Below, piece after piece: positions 15,111-22,711 of a stretch of DNA of 38,187 bases. The notes beneath the pieces were generated by a model. It worked only from the letters and a program-made list of their open reading frames with translations. It searched no databases and was not told where the DNA came from. The DNA is taken from contig DATKRZ010000084.1 of the NCBI GenBank assembly GCA_035531955.1, forward strand, positions 1 through 38,187, written 5' to 3'. Numbering within the stretch: position 1 is the stretch's first letter; each line of letters opens with the position of its first letter. A program made the translations under genes and the position numbers. Source of the stretch: Bog-756 sp035531955. Its GTDB lineage: Bacteria > Actinomycetota > Acidimicrobiia > Acidimicrobiales > RAAP-2.

Positions 15111-16115
15111 TCAGGCCACCGGCGGGGCGGCGTCCGGTCGGCAGCACACGTGGGTCGTGAAGGGCCCGCCGTTCCACTCCACAGCGTCGCTGAAGGCCTG
15201 GCCGACGTCCATCGACCCTCCCGTCGACTCGGCGTCGGCGCGGTGGAGGTTGAGTACCAGCCGTTCGGCATCGGCCCACGCCGCGAACTGGCCGAGATCG
15301 GCCTCCTGCGCGGTCTCGAGCATGCTCCAGCCCTCCCGCCGCCCGAGCTCGGCGGTTCGAAGGACGAAGCGGTAGTACCGCTCATGGTCGGCGAGGACCG
15401 ACTCGATCGCCCCCCTTCCGACGATCGGGCCGTGGCCCGGGACGATCCAGTCGGCGCCGAAACCGGCCAACCAGTCGAGCGACTCGAGCGCACCCCTCAC
15501 CGACCCGGCGAACACGAGGGGGGTGAGCCCGTGGAACACCAGATCGCCGGCGAACAGGACGCGCTCGTCGGGGAGCCAGGCCACAAGATCGCCCCGGGTG
15601 TGGGCGGCCCGGCCCGGGTGGCGCAGATCCACCCGACGACCGCCGGCGTAGACGGTGAGCTCCGATCGGGTCACGATGGTCGGTGGCCGCCGTCTCACGT
15701 TCCCCCATTCGGGAACCGGATCCCACTGGCGGGGGCCGGCATCGATCGTCGGGTCCCTCAGCATTCGCCGTCGGGTGCTCTCGTGGCCGACCAGGACGGC
15801 GTCCGAAGGGAGCAGGCTGTTGCCGTGGGTGTGATCGCCGTGGTCGTGGGTGTTGGCGGCCACCCGGATCGGGCGGCTGCCCGCGGCCTCGCCCACCGCG
15901 GCCAGGAACCGGCGGGTCCGCTCCGCGGTGGCGCAGGTGTCGACGATCATCGTCTCGTCGCTGCCCACGACCGCACCGGCATTGTTGATCCACCAGGTCC
16001 CGTCCGGCTGGATCCAGGCGTGAACGCCCTCGACCAACTCGTGCAGGCCTGCCGCAGGGGACGCAGCGCCGCCGCAGTGCCAGTGCCCGTGCCCGTGCGC
16101 GCTGTTTCCGCTCAC
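15111..16115 (-). CDS. Metallo-beta-lactamase-fold hydrolase with His-rich N-terminus
   Basis: A 334-residue MBL-fold protein. Metal-site motifs in order: THDHGDH (His90, His92, Asp94, His95), AAHTRGDLVAW (third-position His), FAGDLVFHG (bridging Asp) and IVPGHGP (last His), so a dinuclear site is intact. The overall shape fits the SoxH/QuiP-like or cyclase-like MBL hydrolases; the substrate cannot be assigned. The first 15 residues hold four His and one Cys (AHGHGHWHC), an unusual potential metal-binding tail. The GTG start lies 9 nt after the tyrosine phosphatase stop, so the two probably share a transcript. No signal peptide is seen. Confidence 0.8.
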   Translation of the reverse strand: MSGNSAHGHGHWHCGGAASPAAGLHELVEGVHAWIQPDGTWWINNAGAVVGSDETMIVDTCATAERTRRFLAAVGEAAGSRPIRVAANTHDHGDHTHGNSLLPSDAVLVGHESTRRRMLRDPTIDAGPRQWDPVPEWGNVRRRPPTIVTRSELTVYAGGRRVDLRHPGRAAHTRGDLVAWLPDERVLFAGDLVFHGLTPLVFAGSVRGALESLDWLAGFGADWIVPGHGPIVGRGAIESVLADHERYYRFVLRTAELGRREGWSMLETAQEADLGQFAAWADAERLVLNLHRADAESTGGSMDVGQAFSDAVEWNGGPFTTHVCCRPDAAPPVA

Positions 16116-16124
16116 GCCACCGGC

Positions 16125-16919
16125 TCAGTCCGCCTCGAGCACCAGCGGTCGGATCCGGGCCATGGCCTCGGTGACACCGAGGGACGCAGCGAGGGCGTCA
16201 TAGGTGCCGTACTCCTTCCGCAGGGCTGCGAGGAACTCCTCCATGGTCCCCGGCACGACGTTGAGGATGGTCGGCGCGTAGCGCTCGACCTCCTCGGTCG
16301 AGTCCGGGTATTCCGCCTTCAGGCGGTCGAGGAGGTTGCCCATGGCCGCGGCGCTCAGCGCATAGTCCTCGACGATGGTCGCATCGGGAACGCCGAGGAA
16401 GGCCAGGATCAGCGCGGAGAGCACGCCGGTCCGGTCCTTTCCTGCGCTGCAGTGGAACACCGCGGGCAACGAATCCGGGGAGGCCAGGGCCTCGATGGCC
16501 CCGGTGAGCGCCGGTCCGCCTTGCGAGACCATCTCGACATAGCGCGAGGCCACGTAGGAGGCCTCGCCCCACGAGGGGATCTCCTGTGCGGAGGGGAGCA
16601 CGTCGGTGAGGGGCAGGTCCACATAGCGGACCGGTACCAGGTCCACGGGGAACCGACCACGATGCTCTGCCTCGTCCACCGTCCGGAGGTCGATCACCGT
16701 GGCCACCCCCAGGTCGATCACCTGGGCCCGGTCCGCCTCACTCAGCTTGTTGAGACCGTCCGCCCGGAACAGGCGCCGCCAGCCCATCCGATGGCCGTCC
16801 CCAGTCCGATAGCCACCCAGGTCTCGGAAGTTGACGCACCCCTCGAAGCTGAGCGCCCGGGTCGGCTCGGGCACCGGCGGACGGCTCCGGTTCGATGCGA
16901 CGGGGTTGGGGGCTGACAT
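16125..16919 (-). CDS. Tyrosine/serine (PtpB-like) phosphatase
   Basis: A 264-residue protein-tyrosine phosphatase of the MptpB/Tyr_phosphatase_3 type. It shows the family N-terminal motif NFRDLGGYRT (30-39), VIDLRTVDE, and the catalytic P-loop HCSAGKDRTG with Cys157 and Arg163. The Lys-Asp inside the loop is typical of MptpB-like enzymes, which act on phosphotyrosine/serine or phosphoinositides. I start at ATG 16919 rather than further upstream because TACGCT sits exactly 6 nt before it. No signal peptide is seen. It likely forms a two-gene transcript with the MBL protein. Confidence 0.87.
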   Translation of the reverse strand: MSAPNPVASNRSRPPVPEPTRALSFEGCVNFRDLGGYRTGDGHRMGWRRLFRADGLNKLSEADRAQVIDLGVATVIDLRTVDEAEHRGRFPVDLVPVRYVDLPLTDVLPSAQEIPSWGEASYVASRYVEMVSQGGPALTGAIEALASPDSLPAVFHCSAGKDRTGVLSALILAFLGVPDATIVEDYALSAAAMGNLLDRLKAEYPDSTEEVERYAPTILNVVPGTMEEFLAALRKEYGTYDALAASLGVTEAMARIRPLVLEAD

Positions 16920-16925
16920 CCCGGG

Positions 16926-16931
16926 AGCGTA
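16926..16931 (-). promoter_or_regulatory. -10 box TACGCT of phosphatase-MBL unit, leaderless
   Basis: TACGCT, 6 nt, then ATG 16919: the same hexamer and spacing as at aroG and proA. This favours the shorter of two possible starts for the phosphatase. Confidence 0.55.
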
Positions 16932-16985
16932 CCGTCGGCGGCGGCCGGCGGCCACAGGGGACACGCCGCACGGCCACGCCGGGTG

Positions 16986-17240
16986 TCAGTCGCCCGCCAC
17001 CACGTCCACCAGTTTGCGGCCCTTGCGGCTGGTGAACCGGACCGTGCCGTCGGCCAACGCGAACAGGGTGTCATCGCCGCCCAGGCCCACATTGACGCCG
17101 GGGTGGAACTTGGTGCCCCGCTGGCGCACAATGATGGCCCCTGCCCGCACCGAGGTGCCGCCGAACGTCTTGACCCCCAATCGCTGAGCGTTCGAATCGC
17201 GGCCGTTGCGGGTCGAACCGCCACCTTTGGTCTTCGACAT
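16986..17240 (-). CDS. rpmA: 50S ribosomal protein bL27
   Basis: An 84-residue bL27, the ribosomal protein whose N-terminus reaches towards the peptidyl-transferase centre. SKTKGGGSTRNGRDSNAQRLGVK and the GAIIVRQRGTKFHPGVNVGLGGDDTLFAL core are characteristic; GTVRF and a basic C-terminal strand complete it. There is no Firmicutes-style cleavable N-terminal extension. GGAAGGAA precedes the ATG by about 9 nt. It follows rplU after 150 nt that contains a purine-rich leader and a perfect palindrome. Confidence 0.96.
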   Translation of the reverse strand: MSKTKGGGSTRNGRDSNAQRLGVKTFGGTSVRAGAIIVRQRGTKFHPGVNVGLGGDDTLFALADGTVRFTSRKGRKLVDVVAGD

Positions 17241-17308
17241 GTCTTCGTGTTCCTTCCGTTCTTCCTCGTGCTCGTGCTCGTCCTTCAGGCCCCCGGACCA
17301 GGTGGCCC

Positions 17309-17330
17309 GGCGCCGATCGGCGCCGATCGG
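17309..17330. repeat. Perfect palindrome/direct repeat between rplU and rpmA
   Basis: The 10-mer GGCGCCGATC occurs twice in tandem, followed by GG. The arrangement gives two overlapping perfect palindromes, 17309-17324 (16 bp) and 17313-17330 (18 bp). It lies in the transcribed spacer between the two ribosomal-protein genes and could be a protein site or an RNA hairpin. Confidence 0.75.
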
Positions 17331-17390
17331 GAGGACACCCGGGACCCGAATCGCCCGGCCGCTCCGTCGCCGGTGCCCGGCCGGCGAAGC

Positions 17391-17705
17391 TCAGCCGGTG
17401 GCGCTGATCGACGTGATGGCGATCGTCGAGTACCGCTGGCGATGACCCCACCGGGTGCTCTGGTTCGACTTGTTCTTGTAGGTGAAGCCCCGGATCTTCG
17501 GCCCGAGCTCCTCTCCCACCACGGTGGCGGTCACCGACGAGCCGGCCAGCTGGTCCGGGGTGGCCAGCACGGTATCGCCGTCCACCACCAGCACCGGCGC
17601 GAAGGTCACCTCCGACCCGGGGGACTCCCCCAGCAACTCGACCCGGAGCTGCTGGCCCTCGGCCACCCGCTCCTGTTTGCCTCCGGTTTTGATCACTGCG
17701 TACAT
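17391..17705 (-). CDS. rplU: 50S ribosomal protein bL21
   Basis: A 104-residue bL21. It begins MYAVIKTGGKQERVAEGQ and contains the family tail segment IRGFTYKNKSNQSTRWGHRQRYSTIAI, close to the usual KxKxRxxxGHRQxxT signature. It binds 23S rRNA in the large subunit. The ATG lies 12 nt after the RNase E/G stop. A possible -10 (TAGACT, 17715-17720) overlaps that stop codon and ends 9 nt upstream of the ATG, so rplU-rpmA may have their own promoter as well as read-through from rng. Confidence 0.96.
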   Translation of the reverse strand: MYAVIKTGGKQERVAEGQQLRVELLGESPGSEVTFAPVLVVDGDTVLATPDQLAGSSVTATVVGEELGPKIRGFTYKNKSNQSTRWGHRQRYSTIAITSISATG

Positions 17706-17717
17706 AGGGCCAGCAGT

Positions 17718-19709
17718 CTACCGCTCGGGGTCCTCGAAAACTATTCCCCGTCCGTTGCAGACCTCGCAGGTCGTGGACATCGACTCGATCAGCCCCTCGG
17801 AAACCCGCTTCCGGGTCATCTCCACGAGGCCCAGCTCGGAGATGTCGAAGACCTGGGTGCGGGTCTTGTCCCTGGCCAGGGCCGAACGCAGGGCACTGCC
17901 CACCTTGTCGCGGTTCTCCCGGATCTCCATGTCGATGAAGTCGATGACGATGATGCCGCCGATGTCCCGGAGACGGAGCTGGCGGGCGACCTCCTCGGCC
18001 GCCTCCAGGTTGTTGCGATAGACGGTCTCCTCCAGGTTGGTGGTCCCGACGTTCTTGCCGGTGTTGACGTCGATCACCGTCAGCGCCTCGGTCCGATCGA
18101 TGACCAGCGAGCCGCCCGACGGGAGATAGACCTTGCGGTCGAGGGCCTTGTGCAGCTGCTCGTGCACGTGGTAGCGCTCGAAGACCGGCAGGGACTCCAC
18201 CTCGGGGTCGAAGTACTCCACCCGGTCGGACAGTTCCGGGTTGACCGCGCCCACGTAGTCCCGGACCTGCTCGTAGAGGGCCGGGTCGTCGATGACCACG
18301 GCCCGGTACTCGCGGTTCAGCTCTTCGCGGATGACCCGGACCGCGATGGCCGGCTCCCGGTACAACAGGGCCGGGCCCTGGCCCCGGGTGGCCTCGGCGG
18401 CGATGGACTCCCATTGGTTCGCCAGGCGCTCGACGTCGTTGCCCAGCTCCTCGGCGCTGGCTCCGGCTGCCGCCGTCCTCACGATGAGCCCGTGCCCCTC
18501 GGGCCGGACGCCGTCGACGATCCTTCTCAGCCTCTTGCGCTCGCTGTCCTCGAGGCGCTTGGAGATGCCGTACGCCGTGCTGTTGGGGACCAGCACCACG
18601 AACCGGCCGGGGAGCGAGACCTCCTGGGTCAGGCGGGCGCCCTTGGCCCCGATCGGGTTCTTCGTGACCTGGCACAAGATGGTCTGGCCCGGACGGAGCA
18701 GCTGTTCGATCCGGGGCTGGCCGGGGGAGGCTCCGGATTCCACGTCCTCGGTGTCGAAGCGGACATCCCCGTGGTAGAGCACCGCGTTCTTGGGTGTTCC
18801 GATGTCGACGAACGCCGCCTCCATGCCCGGCAGGACGTTCTGCACCCGGCCCCGGTAGATGTTGCCGTCGATCTGGGTTGCGTCGTCGGCCGCCCGGGAG
18901 ATGTAGTGCTCGACCAGGGTGCGGCCCTCGAGCAGGGCGATCTGGGTCATCTCGGGACGGACGTGGACGCAGATCATGTAGCGTCCCACCGCCTTGCCTC
19001 GGCGTTCGCGCCCGCCCCGGCGCCCTTCCGTCCGGGCGGCGGGGCCGCCGCGGAGCGCAGAGCCGGTCGTCGGCGGGCCCTTGGTCGCGGCCGCCGGAGC
19101 GCCGCCGCCCGGGGTGGCCCCGCTTCCGCCGCCCGAACGCGACCGAGATCGCCCTCCCCCGGTTGATCGTCCCGGGCCTCGACCGGCCACCGGGGAGCCC
19201 CGCCCGTCGTTGCCTCCGCCGTTCCGGTTGCCTCCACCGTTCTGGGGGCCGGTGGGTCGGGCGGGGCGGCTGTCGCCGATCTTGGGGCGCTCCGGAGCTA
19301 CGGCCGGGGTCGGGCCGGCAACCACCGCCGACGGACCGGAGGCCCCGGGCTCCGCCGATGCCCCAGCCGGGGCGGGATGAGCCACCGTCGATGCGGTGGG
19401 CCCGGGATCGGTCCGGCCCTCGGAGCGAGCGGGCGCCGTTCCATCGCCGGTCCGGCCCCTGCCCCGACCGCCCCGGGAGCCGCGCCGCCTCCGGTTCGGG
19501 CCGTCCCCGCCTCCCTGGTCCCGGCCACCGGCGGTGCCGGCAACCGGGTCCCTCGGGCCGTCAGCGGCGGCGCCGTTCGCCACCGGCGGTGGCGCGGCGT
19601 CGACAGCCTCCGGGGCGGCCTTGGTCGAATCGGTCTCCGCGGTTGCCGTCGGGGATCCCGGCGGGTCCGCAGGGACCTCCACCGGCTGCCCGATTGGTGC
19701 ATCTGACAT
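17718..19709 (-). CDS. rng: Ribonuclease E/G
   Basis: A 663-residue RNase E/G family endoribonuclease. About 240 N-terminal residues are low-complexity, first Ala/Pro/Glu-rich and then Gly/Arg/Ser-rich, and surely disordered. From RYMICVHVRPEMTQIAL the conserved catalytic core begins: an S1 segment (YRGRVQNVLPGMEAAFVDIG), the 5'-sensor/RNase H region, the DNase I-like domain with the Mg-binding DVNTG (Asp547) and IDFIDM (about 590), and the Zn-link CEVC (Cys648, Cys651). The protein ends soon after the Zn-link, so the scaffold-like extension is N-terminal instead of C-terminal, as in other actinobacterial RNase E proteins. AGAAGGGAA precedes the ATG. It cleaves single-stranded RNA in rRNA maturation and mRNA turnover. 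Confidence 0.93.
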   Translation of the reverse strand: MSDAPIGQPVEVPADPPGSPTATAETDSTKAAPEAVDAAPPPVANGAAADGPRDPVAGTAGGRDQGGGDGPNRRRRGSRGGRGRGRTGDGTAPARSEGRTDPGPTASTVAHPAPAGASAEPGASGPSAVVAGPTPAVAPERPKIGDSRPARPTGPQNGGGNRNGGGNDGRGSPVAGRGPGRSTGGGRSRSRSGGGSGATPGGGAPAAATKGPPTTGSALRGGPAARTEGRRGGRERRGKAVGRYMICVHVRPEMTQIALLEGRTLVEHYISRAADDATQIDGNIYRGRVQNVLPGMEAAFVDIGTPKNAVLYHGDVRFDTEDVESGASPGQPRIEQLLRPGQTILCQVTKNPIGAKGARLTQEVSLPGRFVVLVPNSTAYGISKRLEDSERKRLRRIVDGVRPEGHGLIVRTAAAGASAEELGNDVERLANQWESIAAEATRGQGPALLYREPAIAVRVIREELNREYRAVVIDDPALYEQVRDYVGAVNPELSDRVEYFDPEVESLPVFERYHVHEQLHKALDRKVYLPSGGSLVIDRTEALTVIDVNTGKNVGTTNLEETVYRNNLEAAEEVARQLRLRDIGGIIVIDFIDMEIRENRDKVGSALRSALARDKTRTQVFDISELGLVEMTRKRVSEGLIESMSTTCEVCNGRGIVFEDPER

Positions 19710-19730
19710 CGAATTCCCTTCTCGTCCTGC

Positions 19731-20567
19731 TCATGACGCACGCTCCAGCGCGTGCGCGGCGCGGTGGGTGCCGGTCGGTTCACCCCTCCGTCGGAGGGGC
19801 TCCTCCCGGATGCCCTCGCGCTCGATCCATTGTTGAGTTCTGCGTGCCCGGTCGAGCACCGGGGTTCCTGCGGCCGTGCCTCGACCGTGGGCGTCTCCCA
19901 GCGACCCGTCCCCCGCCGGGCCCCCTGACGCGGCCACCAGGCCCCGGACCAATTCGATCGGCCGGACCCCCCGGGGTCGGGTGGCCAGCTCCGCCACCAC
20001 ACCGATCGGCCGCCGGCCCTCGGCCATGGTATTCCTCCCGGCCGGTACCCGATGACCTTCCACCGCCAGGGCCAGCACCGACGGCCGGAGGTCGTCGTGC
20101 TCCTCCCTGCCCTTCCGCTCCCTCACGATGGGCACCACCGGCGCGGCGAGGAGGGTCCTGACCTGCGCTTCGAGCTCGTCCCTGGAGATCCCGGCGATGT
20201 CCATGGACCACGAGCAGGAGGTGACCTCCTGCTGCAGCGAGCCGGCCCGGCGCTCGATCGGAGCTGCCGCCTCGACCTCGATGCCGGCAGGCAGGAGGTC
20301 GGAGAGCCGCCCGGGCAACGCCTCCACCTCGATGCCGGCTGTCTCGGGGCGATGCCGGTCGAGGACCACGTCGAGGTATTCGGCCAGCGACTCACAGCCG
20401 GTCGGGAGGGCCAGCCCGAAGCTGAGCTGGGGCCGGGGGGAGAACCCCTCGGTGTAGGCCAGCGGCAGTCCGGCACGCCTCAGCGCCCGTTCCCACATCC
20501 GGGCCACGTCGCGTTGGCTGGTGAAGCGGATCCGACCGAGCTTGGTGAAACGGAGCCGTATTCGCAC
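19731..20567 (-). CDS. TIGR03936/DUF2344 family protein
   Basis: A 278-residue protein. Its N-terminal half has the DUF2344 hallmarks: IRLRFTKLGRIRFTSQRDVARMWERALRRAGLPLAYTEGFSPRPQLSFGLALPTGCESLAEYLDV. The C-terminal third is basic and low-complexity and may be disordered. The family is nearly always next to, or fused with, the TIGR03960 radical SAM protein, as here, where it starts 1 nt after that gene. A role as RNA-binding partner of the radical SAM enzyme has been suggested, but I know of no settled reaction. The start is GTG 20567. Confidence 0.88.
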   Translation of the reverse strand: MRIRLRFTKLGRIRFTSQRDVARMWERALRRAGLPLAYTEGFSPRPQLSFGLALPTGCESLAEYLDVVLDRHRPETAGIEVEALPGRLSDLLPAGIEVEAAAPIERRAGSLQQEVTSCSWSMDIAGISRDELEAQVRTLLAAPVVPIVRERKGREEHDDLRPSVLALAVEGHRVPAGRNTMAEGRRPIGVVAELATRPRGVRPIELVRGLVAASGGPAGDGSLGDAHGRGTAAGTPVLDRARRTQQWIEREGIREEPLRRRGEPTGTHRAAHALERAS

Positions 20568-20568
20568 C

Positions 20569-22644
20569 TCAGCCTTTCCCCCCTCCGACCCCTACTTCGC
20601 CACGCCGGTCCGGCCCGTGGGCCGGCACGGCACCGGACGGCGCCGTCGTGAGGAATCGTACCGGCACCCGGCCCCCGGATGAGAGATCCTGCCCGGTGCC
20701 CTGGCTGCCGCCCGCCGGGGGCACCGCCGAGGCGACCACATGTTCGATGCCGAAGCCGGTGCATGCCCCGCAGTCGTAGCAGGGCGTCCAGCGGCAGTCC
20801 GCCAGCCCGTGCTCGGCCAGGGCGTCCAACCAGTCCTGCCACAGGAAGTCCCGGTGCAGCCCGGCCGAGAGGTGGTCCCAGGGCAGCGCCTCGTCCTCGG
20901 ACCGGTGGCGGTAGACGGCGTCCTCGAGGGACATCCCGTGGTCGGCGAGGGCCTCGGTCCACAGCCGCAGGTCGAAATGCTCGGTCCACTCCTGGAAGGT
21001 GCCCCCGCGCCGCCACACCTGCTCGATCACCCCGCCCATCCGCCGGTCGCCGCGGCTGACGATGCCCTCGGCCGCCGTGGCCTTGGGATCGTGCCACCGG
21101 ACGGTCAGGCCCCGCACCGGTCGGGCGGCGTCGCGGAGCAGGTGGATCTTGCGGGTGAGCTCCTCGATGGTGTTCTGGCCGAACCACTGGAACGGGGTCT
21201 GCACCTTGGGGACGAACCCCCCGACCGAAGCGGTCACGGTCACCCCTTTGTGGTACCGGCGGCCGATGGCCACGCACTGCTTGGCCAGCTCCACGATGCC
21301 CAGGGTGTCCTCGTCGGTCTCGGTGGGGAGCCCGATGAGGAAGTAGAGCTTGACCCGTTTCCACCCCTGGCTGAAGGCGGCGTCGACCGCGGCGTAGAGG
21401 TCCTCCTCGCGGATCAGCTTGTTGATCACCTGGCGCATGCGCCAGGTGCCCGCCTCGGGGGCGAACGTGAGTCCAGTCCTCCGCACCCGTTGGATCTGGG
21501 CGGCGGTGCCCACGGTGAAGGCATCGACCCGGAGGCTGGGAAGGCTCACCGACACCTGGCCCGAACAGGACGGGTCCTCGATGATCGAGGTGACCGTCTC
21601 CTCGATGCCCGAGTAGTCGGCGCTGGAGAGCGAGGTCAGGGCCACCTCGTCGTACCCGGTGCGGGCCAGGCCGTCGCCGACCATGGTCCGGACCTGGTCA
21701 CCCGGCCGCTCCCGGACCGGCCGGGTGACCATGCCGGCCTGGCAGAACCGGCAGCCCCGGGTACACCCCCGGAACAGCTCGACGTTGAGGCGGTCGTGGA
21801 CCACCTCGATGAGCGGCACCAGCTGCTGTTTGGGGTAGGGCCAGCGGCCGAGGTCGGCGATGGTCCGCTTCTCCACCCGCGCCGGGACCTCGGCGTAGCG
21901 CGGCGTGGTGGCGACCAGGCGCTGTTGGGCTCGGCCCGGGGCGGCCCGGGCAGGTGCGGGCCCGGGCCCGTAGTCGGCCGCGTAGCACCCGGGGACGTAG
22001 ACCCCGGGCAGTCGGGCCAGGGCCCGCAACCTCGCCTGCCGGATGTCCGCGGCCCGGTCGGTCCCCCCGGCCGGGCCCGCCGCCGGCGCCGCCTTGGACG
22101 CGGCCAGCACCTCGTTGATCTCGCCGATCGCCTCCTCCCCGTCCCCCAACACGAAGCAGTCCACGAAGTCGGCCAGCGGCTCCGGGTTGAAGGCGCAGTG
22201 GCCACCGGCCACCACGATCGGGTCGTCGGCCGTGCGGTCGGCGCCGTGGAGCGGCACCTCGGACAGGTCGATCAGGTTGAGGACGTTGGTGTAGACCAGC
22301 TCGGCGGAGAGGTTGAAGGCCAGGACGTCGAAAGCACGGGCCGGCAGGTGGCTCTCGAGCGAGAAGAGGGGCAGCCCGGCGGCGCGCATCGCCGCCTCCA
22401 TGTCCACCCACGGGGCGTAGGCCCGCTCGGCCACGGCGTCGTCGCGCTCGTTGAGGATCTCGTAGAGGATCTGGAGCCCCTGGTTGGGGAGGCCGATCTC
22501 ATAGGTGTCGGGGTAGACGAGCAGCCACGCGACGGACCCGGGACCGTGCTCGGGCATCTGGGCCCCGAGCTCGCCGCCGATGTAGCGGGCCGGCTTCGTG
22601 ACCTGGGACAACAGGGCTTCTACCCGTGGCCAAAGGCTCTCCAT
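20569..22644 (-). CDS. TIGR03960 family B12-binding radical SAM protein
   Basis: A 691-residue protein. The N-terminal region (about 25-230) resembles a cobalamin-binding domain (VAWLLVYPDTYEIGLPNQGLQILYEILN; IVVAGGHCAFNPEPLADFVDCFVLGDGEE). The radical SAM core has ELFRGCTRGCRFCQAG with Cys294, Cys298 and Cys301 for the 4Fe-4S cluster. A C-terminal Cys cluster (CYDCGACTG) may hold another metal. The reaction is unknown; tRNA or rRNA modification is a common guess from its neighbours. Two Met codons are possible. I choose ATG 22644, which follows GGAGGGGGAG, whereas ATG 22656 overlaps a TAGGAT hexamer that looks like the -10. It is one of the conserved genes between mrdA and rng. Confidence 0.9.
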   Translation of the reverse strand: MESLWPRVEALLSQVTKPARYIGGELGAQMPEHGPGSVAWLLVYPDTYEIGLPNQGLQILYEILNERDDAVAERAYAPWVDMEAAMRAAGLPLFSLESHLPARAFDVLAFNLSAELVYTNVLNLIDLSEVPLHGADRTADDPIVVAGGHCAFNPEPLADFVDCFVLGDGEEAIGEINEVLAASKAAPAAGPAGGTDRAADIRQARLRALARLPGVYVPGCYAADYGPGPAPARAAPGRAQQRLVATTPRYAEVPARVEKRTIADLGRWPYPKQQLVPLIEVVHDRLNVELFRGCTRGCRFCQAGMVTRPVRERPGDQVRTMVGDGLARTGYDEVALTSLSSADYSGIEETVTSIIEDPSCSGQVSVSLPSLRVDAFTVGTAAQIQRVRRTGLTFAPEAGTWRMRQVINKLIREEDLYAAVDAAFSQGWKRVKLYFLIGLPTETDEDTLGIVELAKQCVAIGRRYHKGVTVTASVGGFVPKVQTPFQWFGQNTIEELTRKIHLLRDAARPVRGLTVRWHDPKATAAEGIVSRGDRRMGGVIEQVWRRGGTFQEWTEHFDLRLWTEALADHGMSLEDAVYRHRSEDEALPWDHLSAGLHRDFLWQDWLDALAEHGLADCRWTPCYDCGACTGFGIEHVVASAVPPAGGSQGTGQDLSSGGRVPVRFLTTAPSGAVPAHGPDRRGEVGVGGGKG

Positions 22645-22654
22645 CTCCCCCTCC

Positions 22655-22660
22655 ATCCTA
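22655..22660 (-). promoter_or_regulatory. Candidate -10 box TAGGAT upstream of radical SAM gene
   Basis: TAGGAT ends 10 nt before ATG 22644, allowing an mRNA with a leader of only a few nt. It overlaps the alternative ATG 22656, arguing against that start. No -35 is evident. Confidence 0.35.
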
Positions 22661-22711
22661 GGGCCACCCAGCGGTGCCTGGACCCGGGCCGCCCACCCGG
22701 ACCCGATCTGC

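Noticed and set aside
18794..20161. 455-codon plus-strand frame opposite RNase E/G and the DUF2344 gene
   Set aside because: Arg/Pro-rich antisense shadow of two confidently identified genes.
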